From contig QXEO01002100.1 of the NCBI GenBank assembly GCA_007115705.1, positions 1,922,001 to 1,986,000 on the forward strand: DNA of 64,000 bases, read 5' to 3'. The stretch is from Dactylis glomerata. Lineage: Eukaryota > Streptophyta > Magnoliopsida > Poales > Poaceae. The position numbers and the translations under genes are program-made. Of the stretch, positions 46,137-56,358 are shown in pieces (position 1 is the stretch's first letter; every line of letters starts with the position of its first letter). The notes beneath the pieces were generated by a model that saw nothing but the letters and a program-made list of their open reading frames with translations, did no database searches and was not told where the DNA came from.

Positions 46137-46154
46137 TCCCCGGCAACGGCGCCA
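46137..46154 (-). other. Primer binding site of the outer element
   Basis: The minus strand reads TGGCGCCGTTGCCGGGGA, the same 18 bases as at 33200-33217, ten bases inside the 5' LTR end. Confidence 0.85.
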
Positions 46155-46164
46155 GAAAACAGCT

Positions 46165-47814
46165 TGATGCAGACGGTGTTGATATATAGATCACCGACCA
46201 GTTGGGAACCCCAAGAGGAAGGTATGATGAGCACAGCAGCAGTTTTCTCTCAGTAAGAAACCAAGGTTTGTCAGTCCAGTAGGAGAAAGCCAAACTTAAG
46301 AAGGTGATGCTTGCTAGCTTCGTGACACTCCAACAAGGGCGCCGTTAACAATACTTGTTAGCGCGTCTTCAACTAGTAGCAACGCGGAACCTGCACACAA
46401 CACAACCAAGAACTTTGCTCTCAACTTACGATGAGGTTGTCAATCTCACCGGTTTGCTGTAAACAAAGAAATGAGCGTATCGAGTGGAAAGAAATAGAAG
46501 TATGCGAGAAAGTAAATAGTGCAAGTAATAGTAAAATGGTGTAACAATGTAAAGGAAATTGGACTGGGGTCCACAGTTCACTAGTGGTGTCTCTCCATAA
46601 AATAAATAACAACATGTTGGGTAAACAATTACAGTTGGGCAATTGATAGAATAAAGATAACGTGCATATGTCGCGAGGATCACTAAGAGATTTACTCTGG
46701 GCATTACAACAAAATACATAGACCGCCATCCAACTGCATCTATGACTAATAATCCACTCGTGGGGAATCATCCGAGGACCCCTTGAGTATTAAGTTGTGC
46801 ACAACAGGTAACTGCATTAAGCAAAGTGTGTAATGTAAACAAAGCGAATATCCTTGGACACAAGAATGTTGTTTTCTCCCTAGTGGCCGGCAACAGCACA
46901 TCTACAACCTTAGAGGTTTCTGTCACTCCCCCAGATTAAATAGAGGCATGAACCCAACTATCGAGCATAAATACCCCCTCTTGGAGTCACTAGTATCTAC
47001 TTGGCCAAGATAGCTACTAACAACAAAGAGCATGCAAGATCATAAACAACATAGAGATAACATAAGATATATGATTCAGCACATCAACTCAACATAACAC
47101 CAATATTCATTGGATCTCAACAAACACAACATGTAGAATTACACAAAGATGATCTCGATCATGTAAGGCAGCTCACGAGATCTAAACATGAAGCACATGG
47201 TGGAGAAGACAACCATCTAGCTACTGCTATGGACCCATAGTCCAAGGTAGACTACTCACTCATCGCGCCGGAGGCAAGCATGGCGATGAAGACCTCCGGT
47301 GGCGATTCCCCTCTCCGGCAGGGTGTCGGGAAGAGCTTCTGGACCCTCCCGATCTCGGGTCGACGATGATGGCGGATCGCGATGTGTTTCTGGAAAATTG
47401 ATCGGGTCCTTAGGTTTTTTCCGTCGGGGGAGGGGGGGTCTTTATAGGCGAAGGGGCATCAGAAGTGGACCAGGGCGGTCACACACGTAGGGGGCGCGGC
47501 CAGGGGCTGGGACGCACCGCCCTGTTATGTGGCCGGCCCGTGGCCCCTCTCCGTCTCCTCTTCGGACTTTTGGAAGCTTCGGTAAATTTTTGGATGTTCG
47601 GCTTTTGTTTCGTCCAATTCCGAGAATATTTCCCGTGTAACTTTTCTGAAACACAAAAACAGCAGAAAACAGGGAACTGGCACCGTGACATCTTGTTAAT
47701 AGGTTAGTTCCAGAAAATGCATAAAAATGCCACGAAGTGTAACGAAACACTAAGCAAATGGTGTAAAAACAAGCATGGAGCATCAAAAATTATAGATACG
47801 TTTGAGACGTATCA
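46165..47814 (-). repeat. 5' LTR of the outer element (1650 bp)
   Basis: Minus strand from 47814 (TGATACGTCTC) to 46165 (...CGTCTGCATCA). It pairs with 28059-29702. Confidence 0.92.
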
Positions 47815-47819
47815 CTCAT
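47815..47819. repeat. Right target duplication (CTCAT) of the outer LTR element
   Basis: Exact partner of 28054-28058. Confidence 0.92.
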
Positions 47820-47970
47820 CATCCCAAATACAAGAAGTAGAATTAAGAAAACTAAACTTTACAATCTTATGTGATGCCGAATTTGCTTCTCCTCTGCAGT
47901 GATCAAACTCCACCTTTGAAAACCATGTTGCTAGCATAGCACAGTCATAAAATATTGCCAATGAAGAAAT

Positions 47971-48290
47971 TTAAAAAAAAACATCTTGCATTGTTTCAAT
48001 CACCTGTGAGTTATCCAACTGTATGATGAATTTGTTGCACCCAATATGTTGAGCCATACAAAGACCTTCACATAGAGAATAGGCCTCAACCATCATTGGA
48101 TCAGCAACAAAAGGTAAATCCTTGCAAGCAGCTGCAATGAATTTTCCTCTGGAGTCCATGATTACAATACCATAGCTTCTTCGCCCTTCATCCTCATTAT
48201 AAGCCGCATCAACATTTATTTTTTATACATCCTCCGGTGGTCGGCACCATAAATCTTCCACAGGTCCACAAAAGACGGCAATGATGTAGA
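47971..48290 (-). pseudogene. RNase H domain fragment (LINE-type)
   Basis: The minus-strand reading gives a KINVDAAYNEDEGRRSYGIV start, then IMDSRGKFIAAACKDLPFV, EAYSLCEGLCMAQHIGCNKF and LDNSQVIETM, the order of the RNase H domain at the 3' end of plant non-LTR elements. A stop lies just before the KINVD motif. No RT part is attached. Confidence 0.7.
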
Positions 48291-48299
48291 GAAGTACAA

Positions 48300-48773
48300 A
48301 TTCGGTATGGACTCCGCCACCAGCAGATCATGCCAAAGTTAAAGTTGATGGGGGCAGTCTCCATGCTGACATACATGGGATCGTATAGTGATGTGTGCAG
48401 AAATGGGGAGGGGTTATATGTGGGATCATCGGCAATGGTTTGTGCTGGCATCACTGATGCGACTATTTTGGAGACAGTATTCTGTAGAGAAGATTTAGCT
48501 CTAGCTTGTGATTTGAATTGTCAGAGAGTTCACCTTGTATCAGATTGCAAGGGAGTTGTCGAAGATATCCAGAGAGGAAACTGTGGAAGGAATGAAAGCA
48601 TCATTAGGGAGATCGAAGCTATGGCAAAGGAGTTGGACTCTTGCTCTTTTATATTTGAAGGAAGAGCATCAATTTTGGAGGCGCATAGCCTCGCAAAACA
48701 TGCTTTAGGACTAGATGTTGGTCGCCACCTGTGGTTGATGAAATATCCACGGGTGAATTCTATCTTGTAAACA
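48300..48773 (+). pseudogene. Second RNase H domain fragment, opposite strand
   Basis: Plus-strand reading has KVKVDG at about 48336-48353, then a one-base frame change, then GAVSM, GLYVGSSAMVCAGITD, REDLALACDLNCQRVHLVSDCKGVVEDI and FEGRASILEAHSLAKHAL, again RNase H-like. It ends in a TAA with AATAAATAAA downstream (about 48782-48793). It is diverged from the fragment on the other strand at 47971-48290. Confidence 0.75.
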
Positions 48774-48794
48774 TTATTATTTAATAAATAAAGT

Positions 48795-49259
48795 GTGTTT
48801 GCTTTAAAAATGCTCTATTCTTTTTTTAAGGTTCTCAATTTATTTTTAAAAGTTAGAGCTTTCTTTACGAATAACTATCGCGCAACTGTACGAACATGCT
48901 AGGTTGATTGGCCAACTGATGTAACAGTATGTACTCCCTTACGCGGAAATTAATTTGGGCTGGAGGGGACACAATTTTCTCTCTTAGTAGTGCCATGTTG
49001 TATGATTGCTTAATTTATTTTGAATAACTACATATTTCATCAGACAATTAGATATTACACACATAATCAACACATGAGATAAACAAGGGTATCAAGAAAC
49101 TTTGCAAAGGACCCCACAAAAATTTTAAAATCACAATTACACCCTTGGCGAATCTTGTGGCTCGCTGAATTGTGCACCCCCAATCGTCCTTCGTCGCCAC
49201 CATGTTAATGCTAGAGAAAGAGGCGGACTACCGCCTAATACGTGCATTATGCATCATCA
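48795..49259. other. Intergenic, possible half-MITE
   Basis: A CTCCCTTACGCGGAAATTAATT sequence near 48934 resembles a Stowaway end, but no matching right end was found. Confidence 0.35.
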
Positions 49260-50600
49260 TATTGGCATGATATAGGAGAGATTTACATTGTTATTTGCAT
49301 TGATCAAGACTTGTTCTACCCTTTTTAGATGATTTACGTGACTTTCCTACAAAGTCTCCCCCTTTGGTATTTAATTTCTAGGAGATAGAAAATCTCTTGT
49401 TTCTGTATTTTGTTGTTTAACAGACTTTCTAGAGCTCAAAAAGCTTGGGAATTTTTGCAGCGTAACTATTTTATCATGAGAAGCACCTAGAGAGGTGGAC
49501 GCACACGAGAGGATCCATGAGGTCCAAACGGGCATGGGTGGCGCAACCCACTGGTCAGGCCGTGCCACCAGGGCCCGTTTGCTCCTCGAACGTTGTCTCG
49601 TCTCCATCTTTTTATGGATGCCTTCGTCTCAGAAGAAAATCTATGCCCTATTTTTCCCATATTTTTCTGAGGCAGCGGCAGAGGTAGAACCCTTCTTCAA
49701 CCTCCGGAAGGGCCGATCTGCTGTTTCCGCCAGTGGGAAATCATTGCCATCGTCGCCACCGACTCCTCCTTGGCGTGGGGAGGAGAATCTTCATCAACAT
49801 CTTCATCAGCACAATCTCCACCTCAAGATTCAACGTCAACTTCCTCATACTTTGTGGTAGATCGAACCCTGGATATTTGTTTCAGAGCTGTGTGCATGTT
49901 TGTGCTTGGCATCGTTTCATTATTTTGTGGTGAAGTTATACTTTCGGATTGTGTTGTATTTCATACCCCACTGATCTTGATCATGTTTGGCACTTGTGAG
50001 TAGTTCCCGTTGTTCCTGGGGGCATAGGATGAAATGGCGATGACTTATATACAATAGGCAATGAGTATTTGGTTAAGTTTTGATCTTTTATGTTGTTCTA
50101 TGATGGTAATGTGCGAACGTCGACTGCATATTACTTCACCTTTATGTACTCATAGGCTGCACCTTAGAGTAATAAAGAGGATGAGACATAAGGGAGAGAC
50201 AGAACCCTATTTCTTAGACTCAGCGTTAATTTTAGGGGGGGGGGGGGTGTTCTTGATCGGGGACCTTAGAGCTTTATGCAATAGTTGGATAATTTATGTC
50301 TTAATGCATCCCTAAGTGATCATGCAAATGGCCTTAGGAATAATCATTAGGGGTTTTGTAGCATAGTAATATTATGGCTACACCTATTTTCGGCCCCGTC
50401 TGATGAGAATAAAACTTGACAAGATACTCGTATATGTTGGCCTAGAAATCTGTATGCTAAGTAACTTCATGCCGCCCCTGGGAACATTTATCACATATAG
50501 TATACACTTGAGCTTGTCTGCATAGAGGATTGGGTTTTCTCTGAAAAGAGCGTTTACATTTCTACAAGATTTACTTTCAGTATTTACTTTCTTGCACGCT
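49260..50600 (+). mobile_element. Diverged LTR relic
   Basis: The order is leader-like AT-rich DNA, then a GTGGCGC...CGTGCCACC block (about 49535-49570), then a CATCAACATCTTCATCAGCAC stretch (about 49795), then an AT-rich tail. This matches the layout of grass LTRs in this window (compare 37260-37400), in plus orientation. No clean ends or coding domains. A 13-base G run lies at about 50235-50247. Confidence 0.5.
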
Positions 50601-51849
50601 TATACCAAAAAAACCAAAAACTGCTTTTATATTTTTTTTCTTGTTAAACTTGCTAACCAATATCTTCAGCTCCTCGTGGCTTTGGCAACCTTTTCTATAT
50701 CGAAAAGTAAAACAATTAATCTCCTCCACTTGGGAGCATCACCGCCATACCTAGATTTGGGAGAACACCTTTGCGTATAAGGATGCTTTTCGAGCCGATG
50801 AAATATACATCCGCTAGCGATGAGACTAGGACTTTGTGGCATGTCGGTCCAGGGTCTTCCCCATGGTCACCAGATCTCGCCACGCTAACTTCATCCAACA
50901 CAGTCGAAGAAAAGTAACGTTGCCGCATGCCATCATCCACGCGCCCAACTCCAAGACACCAAAGAGAATCGCAACATCCGACAGGACCACCATTCACAAG
51001 AATGCCAACCACTAGACACAAATCTATTCACATCCAAAAATTGATAAGATGATTGTGTCAGCTGCCCCGCAACGCCACCGGTTGAAGCAATGCTAAAATG
51101 GAGGAAGCGCAGATGCAATTTATTCTGACACGACGTTGTCTCCTCCATAGTAGCAGCGCCCCGAGGAAATAATAGGCCTCCCTTATATACATGCTCGAGT
51201 TGAAAGTCCAGGATCCCAACCCCCTCCCACTGCTAGAGTTGTAGAGGGAGCAGGGCCTAGCGGCTCGCTGGTGAAGTTGGACGTAATTATTTTGCCACCC
51301 AAATTGCTTTCTCCCGTGCAATTGGTAGGTTGGTCGAGATGATTGCGGAGTTGTAAAGAAAGAAACGAAAAGATGTTTGTTTTCTCTTAGATGATCTCTT
51401 ACTTACAAAAGATTTACTCTGCACTACAAGAGGTGCCCTTCCCAATTTCATTAAAAGAAAGAAACGAAAAAGATGTTTGTTCCTACCGTAGTCCACAAAC
51501 TATCCCCACCCTGGTCGGCCATTCTTCCAAACCCCCACCCCATCCTCTTACTTCTTTGGCAACGATTACCCTCACTCTCTCACCCCTAACTCCGGCGATG
51601 ATTCCTCAAATGTAGCACGTTGATCCGCATTGAGCGCTGCTTCTGGCAAGATCCAGGCCCATCGAATTCTTCATCACGGCCAGTCATGGTGTCACCTTCT
51701 CTAGCAAGGTGCATGTTGCTCTATCTCACCCAGTGAAAAAGATTTCGTCGAAATTCGCGAAATAAGCAGTTTTCGGGCAGAGGCGAGAAAATATCATCTC
51801 GTACGAAATTTTCGTTCAAATTTAGATAAATCCAGAAAACTACACACTA
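50601..51849. other. Intergenic, nothing firm
   Basis: Short open frames (up to 101 codons) on both strands lack domains or conserved motifs. No RNA gene or delimited repeat was found. Confidence 0.4.
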
Positions 51850-52100
51850 AAAGAAGAAATAGACTTTTGTTTGCGAGAACGTTGTAGTACTGTAGTGGTA
51901 GAAGGCCCGTGTTGTTGGTTAGTAGGTACCGAATTTGATTCCTGGTCACATGGGTTTGTTTTTAGAAAATATTTTGAATTCTGGGCAACAAATTTTGTCG
52001 AAATTTTTGAAAACTTTCTACAAAATTTCGTTGATTTCTTGAAATTCGCAAATCTCTGTGAGAAGCAAAAGTTTTCTAGAAAACGAAATACTAAACCCTG
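51850..52100 (+). repeat. Candidate tRNA-derived SINE
   Basis: An A-box-like TAGTGGTAGAAGGC (51893-51906) and a weak B-box-like GAATTTGATTCCTGG (51931-51945) lie about 25 nt apart, followed by an AT-rich body ending AAAACGAAATACTAAACC. Order and spacing suit a SINE, but the B box deviates and no target duplication was found. Confidence 0.35.
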
Positions 52101-52647
52101 ATCTCATCTCTCACCCATCTCTCTCCCCTCCTCTCTATCTCTCTCTATCTATTAAGAAGGCAAGAGAGGCGATTCAAGGAGAAAAGATAAAGGTGGGGCC
52201 CACCGGTCATACGTGTGGTTGGTAGGCCTAGTGGTTGTGTTAGAGTGAGTACAACTAGACATGGGCTGGTGGGTGATTCGGGTATAGGAATCGCCCTAGT
52301 GTTATCAAACAAATCTTTTGGTCTGGAATATTGGTTCGGATGTATGTAGCATAATGATCGTTGCTAAAAGTGTGCGATAAAATGGTTTAACAAAAAAAAG
52401 TGTACTTACGTAGTACAAACCATGAATCAACCAACATAACATATCTTCACCCATCCAACTCATACGTCAGCAATTCGCCAAAACAAAACAAAAAACTCAT
52501 ATCTCAGCAGCAAAATTCCCCAACGCACGCAGACGACAACAACGTCCGCGCGTGCACACGGATGGCGGCGCACCTGCGCTGACCTCCGCCGACTCCGGCC
52601 GATCACCTGATCGGACGGACAGGCGCGCACGCAGGCGAGGCTCGATC
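52101..52647. other. 3' flank of the RING-H2 gene
   Basis: No coding region is supported here. The sequence contains short C-rich and T-rich runs only. Confidence 0.4.
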
Positions 52648-52989
52648 TCACACCATCGCGTCGACGATGTCCGTGCGCGACACCTCGACTTTGGCCCGGC
52701 ATAGCGGGCAGATCGTCTTAATCCTGAGCCACGGGTCGACGCACTCGCCGTGGTAGACGTGCCCGCACACGCGCAGCCGCCGGCACTTCTCCCCGCCGGC
52801 GAGCAGGCCCTTGCATATCGCGCAGAGCGCCTCCTTGTTCAGCAACCGCTCCATCGCCTGGCTTGCCTCGGCGCGGCGCCGAGCCATGGCGCAGCGCACC
52901 GCCCAGACTACGATCGCGACTATTGCCGCGACGAGCGCGGCCACGCCGAGAACTATCCCAAGGACGGTGAGGGCGGCGAGCTCGGCCAT
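52648..52989 (-). CDS. Small RING-H2 membrane protein (ATL-like E3 ligase)
   Basis: Single-exon ORF of 113 codons from a clean ATG at 52989. Residues 5-30 are a hydrophobic transmembrane helix, followed by a basic patch (CAMARRR). The RING-H2 finger runs from C56 to C97 with C56-x2-C59, C75-x-H77-x2-H80-x2-C83 and C94-x2-C97, plus the DPWL segment typical of ATL-type ligases. ATL-type proteins are membrane-anchored E3 enzymes. Many are larger and have a GLD motif, which is not seen in this short protein. The frame is intact and GC-rich. Expression is not shown by the sequence, and the antisense open frames over it are shadows. Confidence 0.85.
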   Translation of the reverse strand: MAELAALTVLGIVLGVAALVAAIVAIVVWAVRCAMARRRAEASQAMERLLNKEALCAICKGLLAGGEKCRRLRVCGHVYHGECVDPWLRIKTICPLCRAKVEVSRTDIVDAMV

Positions 52990-53909
52990 CGGTATGTATG
53001 CACGTCGGATCTCGGCTCGAGTTGTGACTCTATGCGGTACCTACGTATCAGATATTCAGATCTCTGCATATGAGCGCGAGCACTGGAGGCTTCTAATAAG
53101 TTTGTTAATTGGTTCCTGATACTCTAATCGAATGAGTTTGTTTCAGGAAAAGGAAACAAATCAGATAGGGATAACCATAGGCAATTTGGTTCCAAATCCA
53201 ACTCCAACTCTTTTGCAGAGAGGGGATCAAAATCTGCCCTTACCAGAAGTGGAGTCTATTCAGTGAAACGGCCCAAGATGGAAGCAAATCGTGCTAGTTC
53301 AGGACGCCTGCATGTTGACAGAGGCGCGCGCAGGGTGGCATCACGTGCAAGCATGCGATAATTCGGGACATAGTTAACCTGAGTGCTTAATCACGAGCGG
53401 GCGAGGCTTTGTTAAATTTACAGGTAAGACCACACAGAGATGGCAATACTTTACCAAAATTCCTGACGTGTTAAGCAGAACTTTACTTCACCTAAGTTTC
53501 AGCACACTGGAGCTTTGCCACTTTGGTTTGTTTAAGCACGTATGCATGCATGGAAAGCTGCTTTGATCGTGGAGTTCATTATCAAGTCTCTCTAAACCAA
53601 GTGTATGCATGGGTTAAGCACAATAAAAAAATGAGTCGTTAAAGAGAACTTAATTTATCATTCAAGACACATAGTATTTCATACTACAAAAGTACGTACT
53701 TTCAATCACACTGAGCACACATCTTCTTTTTTTATACTGACACGACTAGAGCGTCACCTTGTCACTAGGGAGCAACCTGCTTGTTCCATATTGTTTTCAT
53801 AACACGACTCTCCACACTCTGACACCTTACCATTTTCTCGCATGTCCAAACCATCTTAGTCGCCCCCTACATCCCCACGGTGCTCACGGCGATGTGTTCA
53901 GATTTACGC
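52990..53909. other. Upstream region of RING-H2 gene and intergenic
   Basis: No TATA box is convincing. No gene, RNA or element is recognised. Confidence 0.4.
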
Positions 53910-55135
53910 TCTCGTTTTTTGAAACAAGGCAAAAGATTTGCCATTTCCATTAATTAAGAAGGGGTTTTAGAGGTCCTACAAGCCGGAACTTGATCAAAAT
54001 CAAATCCCCACAACAATAACAACAAAAGCCTACTCTCGCGGCAACGAGGCTCCAAAGCGCGTTCTCCTCTTTTATTTTAGATATTACCATAATTCTAGTG
54101 CATGCATTACTTTGGAAAACTCCAGCATTTTTTTCTTTCCAAACTTCCCATGATACCAACATGGCTAGAGACGCCATGGCCTTCCTTGATTGTCCTTGCT
54201 TGTGGATCATCATTCCTTGACACTCCGCATGATGAGTCAACGTCAACTAGAGCAAGCCAATCCTTTACATTTGTCCATACTCGAATAGAGAAGCGACACT
54301 TAAAGAGAATGTGGGATGCCGATTCTTGTACTTGGTTAGAGTGCTTGCAAACTTCACAATTTGGCCACCCTCTCCTTTGTAGTTTATCCGCCATCCAAAC
54401 TCTATTTTGAATTATCAACCAAGCAAAAGTTTTGCACTTCGGGGGAGCCCAAGGTTTCCACACAAGGGAGGTCATGCATGAGTTGGTTTGGCAAGAAATT
54501 GCATGCCATAAGCCCTTTTTGAAGAGTAGCAACCTTTATTTGTAAACTTCCAAGAGATTGAATGCTCGATGTTGGGGCCCAAATGGATTCTTTGGAGCAT
54601 TTCCCAAAGATTTGCAAATTGTACTATGTGGTCAAGTGAGAGCTCATTGTGGGTGTTGAAATGGGAGATCCAAAAATCCCCCCTCTAAAGCCTTGTACAA
54701 TTTGCATTTTTTTCGTTTCGATTTTTCATATACAAGCGGAGCAATGACCACGGGGCACCTCCCATCTCCAACGGTGACCTTTATAGCCGTCGCAAAGAGC
54801 TCTTTGTCTTGAGTGGTGCAAGGCCAATCCAGGCTTTACTTCGTCTTTCCATTCATGACATAGCTATCTCACTCATAGGGACAAAGCGAATTTTGCAAGG
54901 TTTAGGATTTCAAGTCCTCCATATTCCTTTGGCTTGCACATGGTCTCCCAATTGATTTTGCACTTTCCTTCGGCAACCTTGTAACTAGCCGTCCAAAGGA
55001 AAGGCCTTCTAATACTATCAATCTTCATTAGGACCTCCAGTGGGATGTTTAGCACGGTAACACGGTGATGTAGTAAATTGCGATGCTAGTAAGAACCGAT
55101 TTGACAAGCGTTGTTCGGCCAGCCATTTTAACCCT
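53910..55135 (-). pseudogene. LINE 3' fragment (RT C-terminus and zf-RVT), decayed
   Basis: Reading on the minus strand with frame changes: MAGRTTLVKSVL near 55125, then ILNLAKFALSL and the 'IPLEVLMKIDSIRRPFLW' segment (54873-55055), then zf-RVT-like 'VWKPWAPPKCKTFAWLI', 'CEVCKHSNQVQESASHILFKC' and 'VSWEVWKEKNAGVFQ' (54532-53950). A short run of A's on the minus strand at about 53917-53910 (TTTTTT on +) may be the tail. The order is that of plant L1-type LINEs. At least two frameshifts are visible. Confidence 0.85.
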
Positions 55136-56358
55136 AAATAGACTTCCCCCCTTTAGGTGATTTTATTACAAATTCAAAGATTTTTCCCTTTCAAATATGA
55201 ATAAGTTATATTGAATTTGAAAAATTGAATTGGGGCATAAGCCCCACTCAACTGTACCTTGTCCGTGCTTGTTGTGCAAACATGTCGCGGTCGCCTTTTA
55301 GCTCCTCCTACTCCTTCCTCTTCCTTCTCCTTCCTCGTCCTTTCCCTCCTCTTGAACCCCTCTACACGAATCGGAGCATTCAAATATAAATGTCGTTTTT
55401 AAATAGGATTTCACTATTTCTATCGAGTAAATTGTAGGGCGTCATTGATGAGAGAAGACCAGACACAATATTCAAACACTGTACCTCTCCCACAATCTAA
55501 ATTCACACCCAAAATAACTTTTGTTTATTGCAACGTGGCACCCCCTCTGAATATCCCCCTTCTATCCCCGCGGTAAGATCTGGAATGGAAGGCCGGAAGT
55601 CAGATCTGCAGTTACAGAGTCTAAATTAATGAGATGGGCAGTTACAGTCTTACGGAGAGCCAGAGGGAAGAGCGCCAGGCAGCTAGCGAGAGAGATTAGG
55701 GTTTTTCCCAAGCCCGCTTCCTTTGGTCGGCCGCACCCTCTCCTCTCATCAAATCCTTGCTGTCTGGGGATTACAAAACAAATCCGCCCACCTCCCTTCT
55801 CGTCCTCGATCCACCACTTTTTCTTTCTTCTTCGAATCCATTGGAGCCCACGAGGTCTCTCTCTCACTGCCTCCCATAACCTCCCTGCCCTCCACTCACC
55901 CGGAAGAAGATTCTGAGTGACCACCACCCCCTCACTCTCGCTCGCTGCAGCCTCTTCTTCTTCTTGCAGGCTTTTCGCTTATTCCATTCCGTGCAGGTCT
56001 GCAAGAACGTCCGCCGTCCGTGGAACTCCCGTAGCCGTCCGGCCTCTGAAGAAAGGTACCACTGCTCATTTAGGATCGTACCGTTACATGATCGATGGAG
56101 TTCTTGTTTTGATCCTCTTTCCCTTTCTTCTTAGCAATCGTCTCTAAACTGGAAACCCACATACGCCAGTTTTTTTCAGGTAACAGTAGGTTCTTGGCAT
56201 TGATCTGATCGAATTAAGTGCAACTCAATCTCGTCGAAATAAGCCGTGATTTTTAATCTTGGAATCCGTGCATCTTTGACTTCCTGTCTGAAGCAGCCTG
56301 AAGAAAGAACTCTCCTTGTCGGAAGGAGGCTGCCTTGCACGGCGGAATTAATTCTCCG
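55136..56358 (+). promoter_or_regulatory. Upstream region and spliced 5' UTR of the GIL1-like gene
   Basis: CT-rich leader DNA (about 55640-56040) contains a donor-like AAAG|GTACC at 56055/56056 and a good acceptor TTTTTTTCAG ending at 56179, so a 5'-UTR intron of about 124 nt is likely. No TATA box was identified. The rest upstream is non-coding. Confidence 0.5.

Larger units (their letters stand above)
28059..47814 (-). mobile_element. Outer LTR retrotransposon (family 1), split by two nested insertions
   Basis: Minus-strand element with LTRs at 46165-47814 (5') and 28059-29702 (3'), a PBS at 46137-46154, a polypurine region at 29703-29716 and an exact TSD (CTCAT). Without the nested DNA (31280-39573 and 41277-45375 with their duplications) it would be about 7.35 kb, with an internal region of about 4.1 kb. 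The interior holds one orphan ORF near the PBS and non-coding DNA conserved with family 2. No reverse transcriptase, protease or integrase is seen, so it was probably mobilised by a relative. The PBS type (TGGCGCCGTTGCCGGGGA) is that used by Athila-like Gypsy elements. Confidence 0.93.

Noticed and set aside
56335..56358. Upstream start for the GIL1-like gene
   Set aside because: The apparent start codon is a TTG in a eukaryotic context. The first ATG in frame is at 56359.
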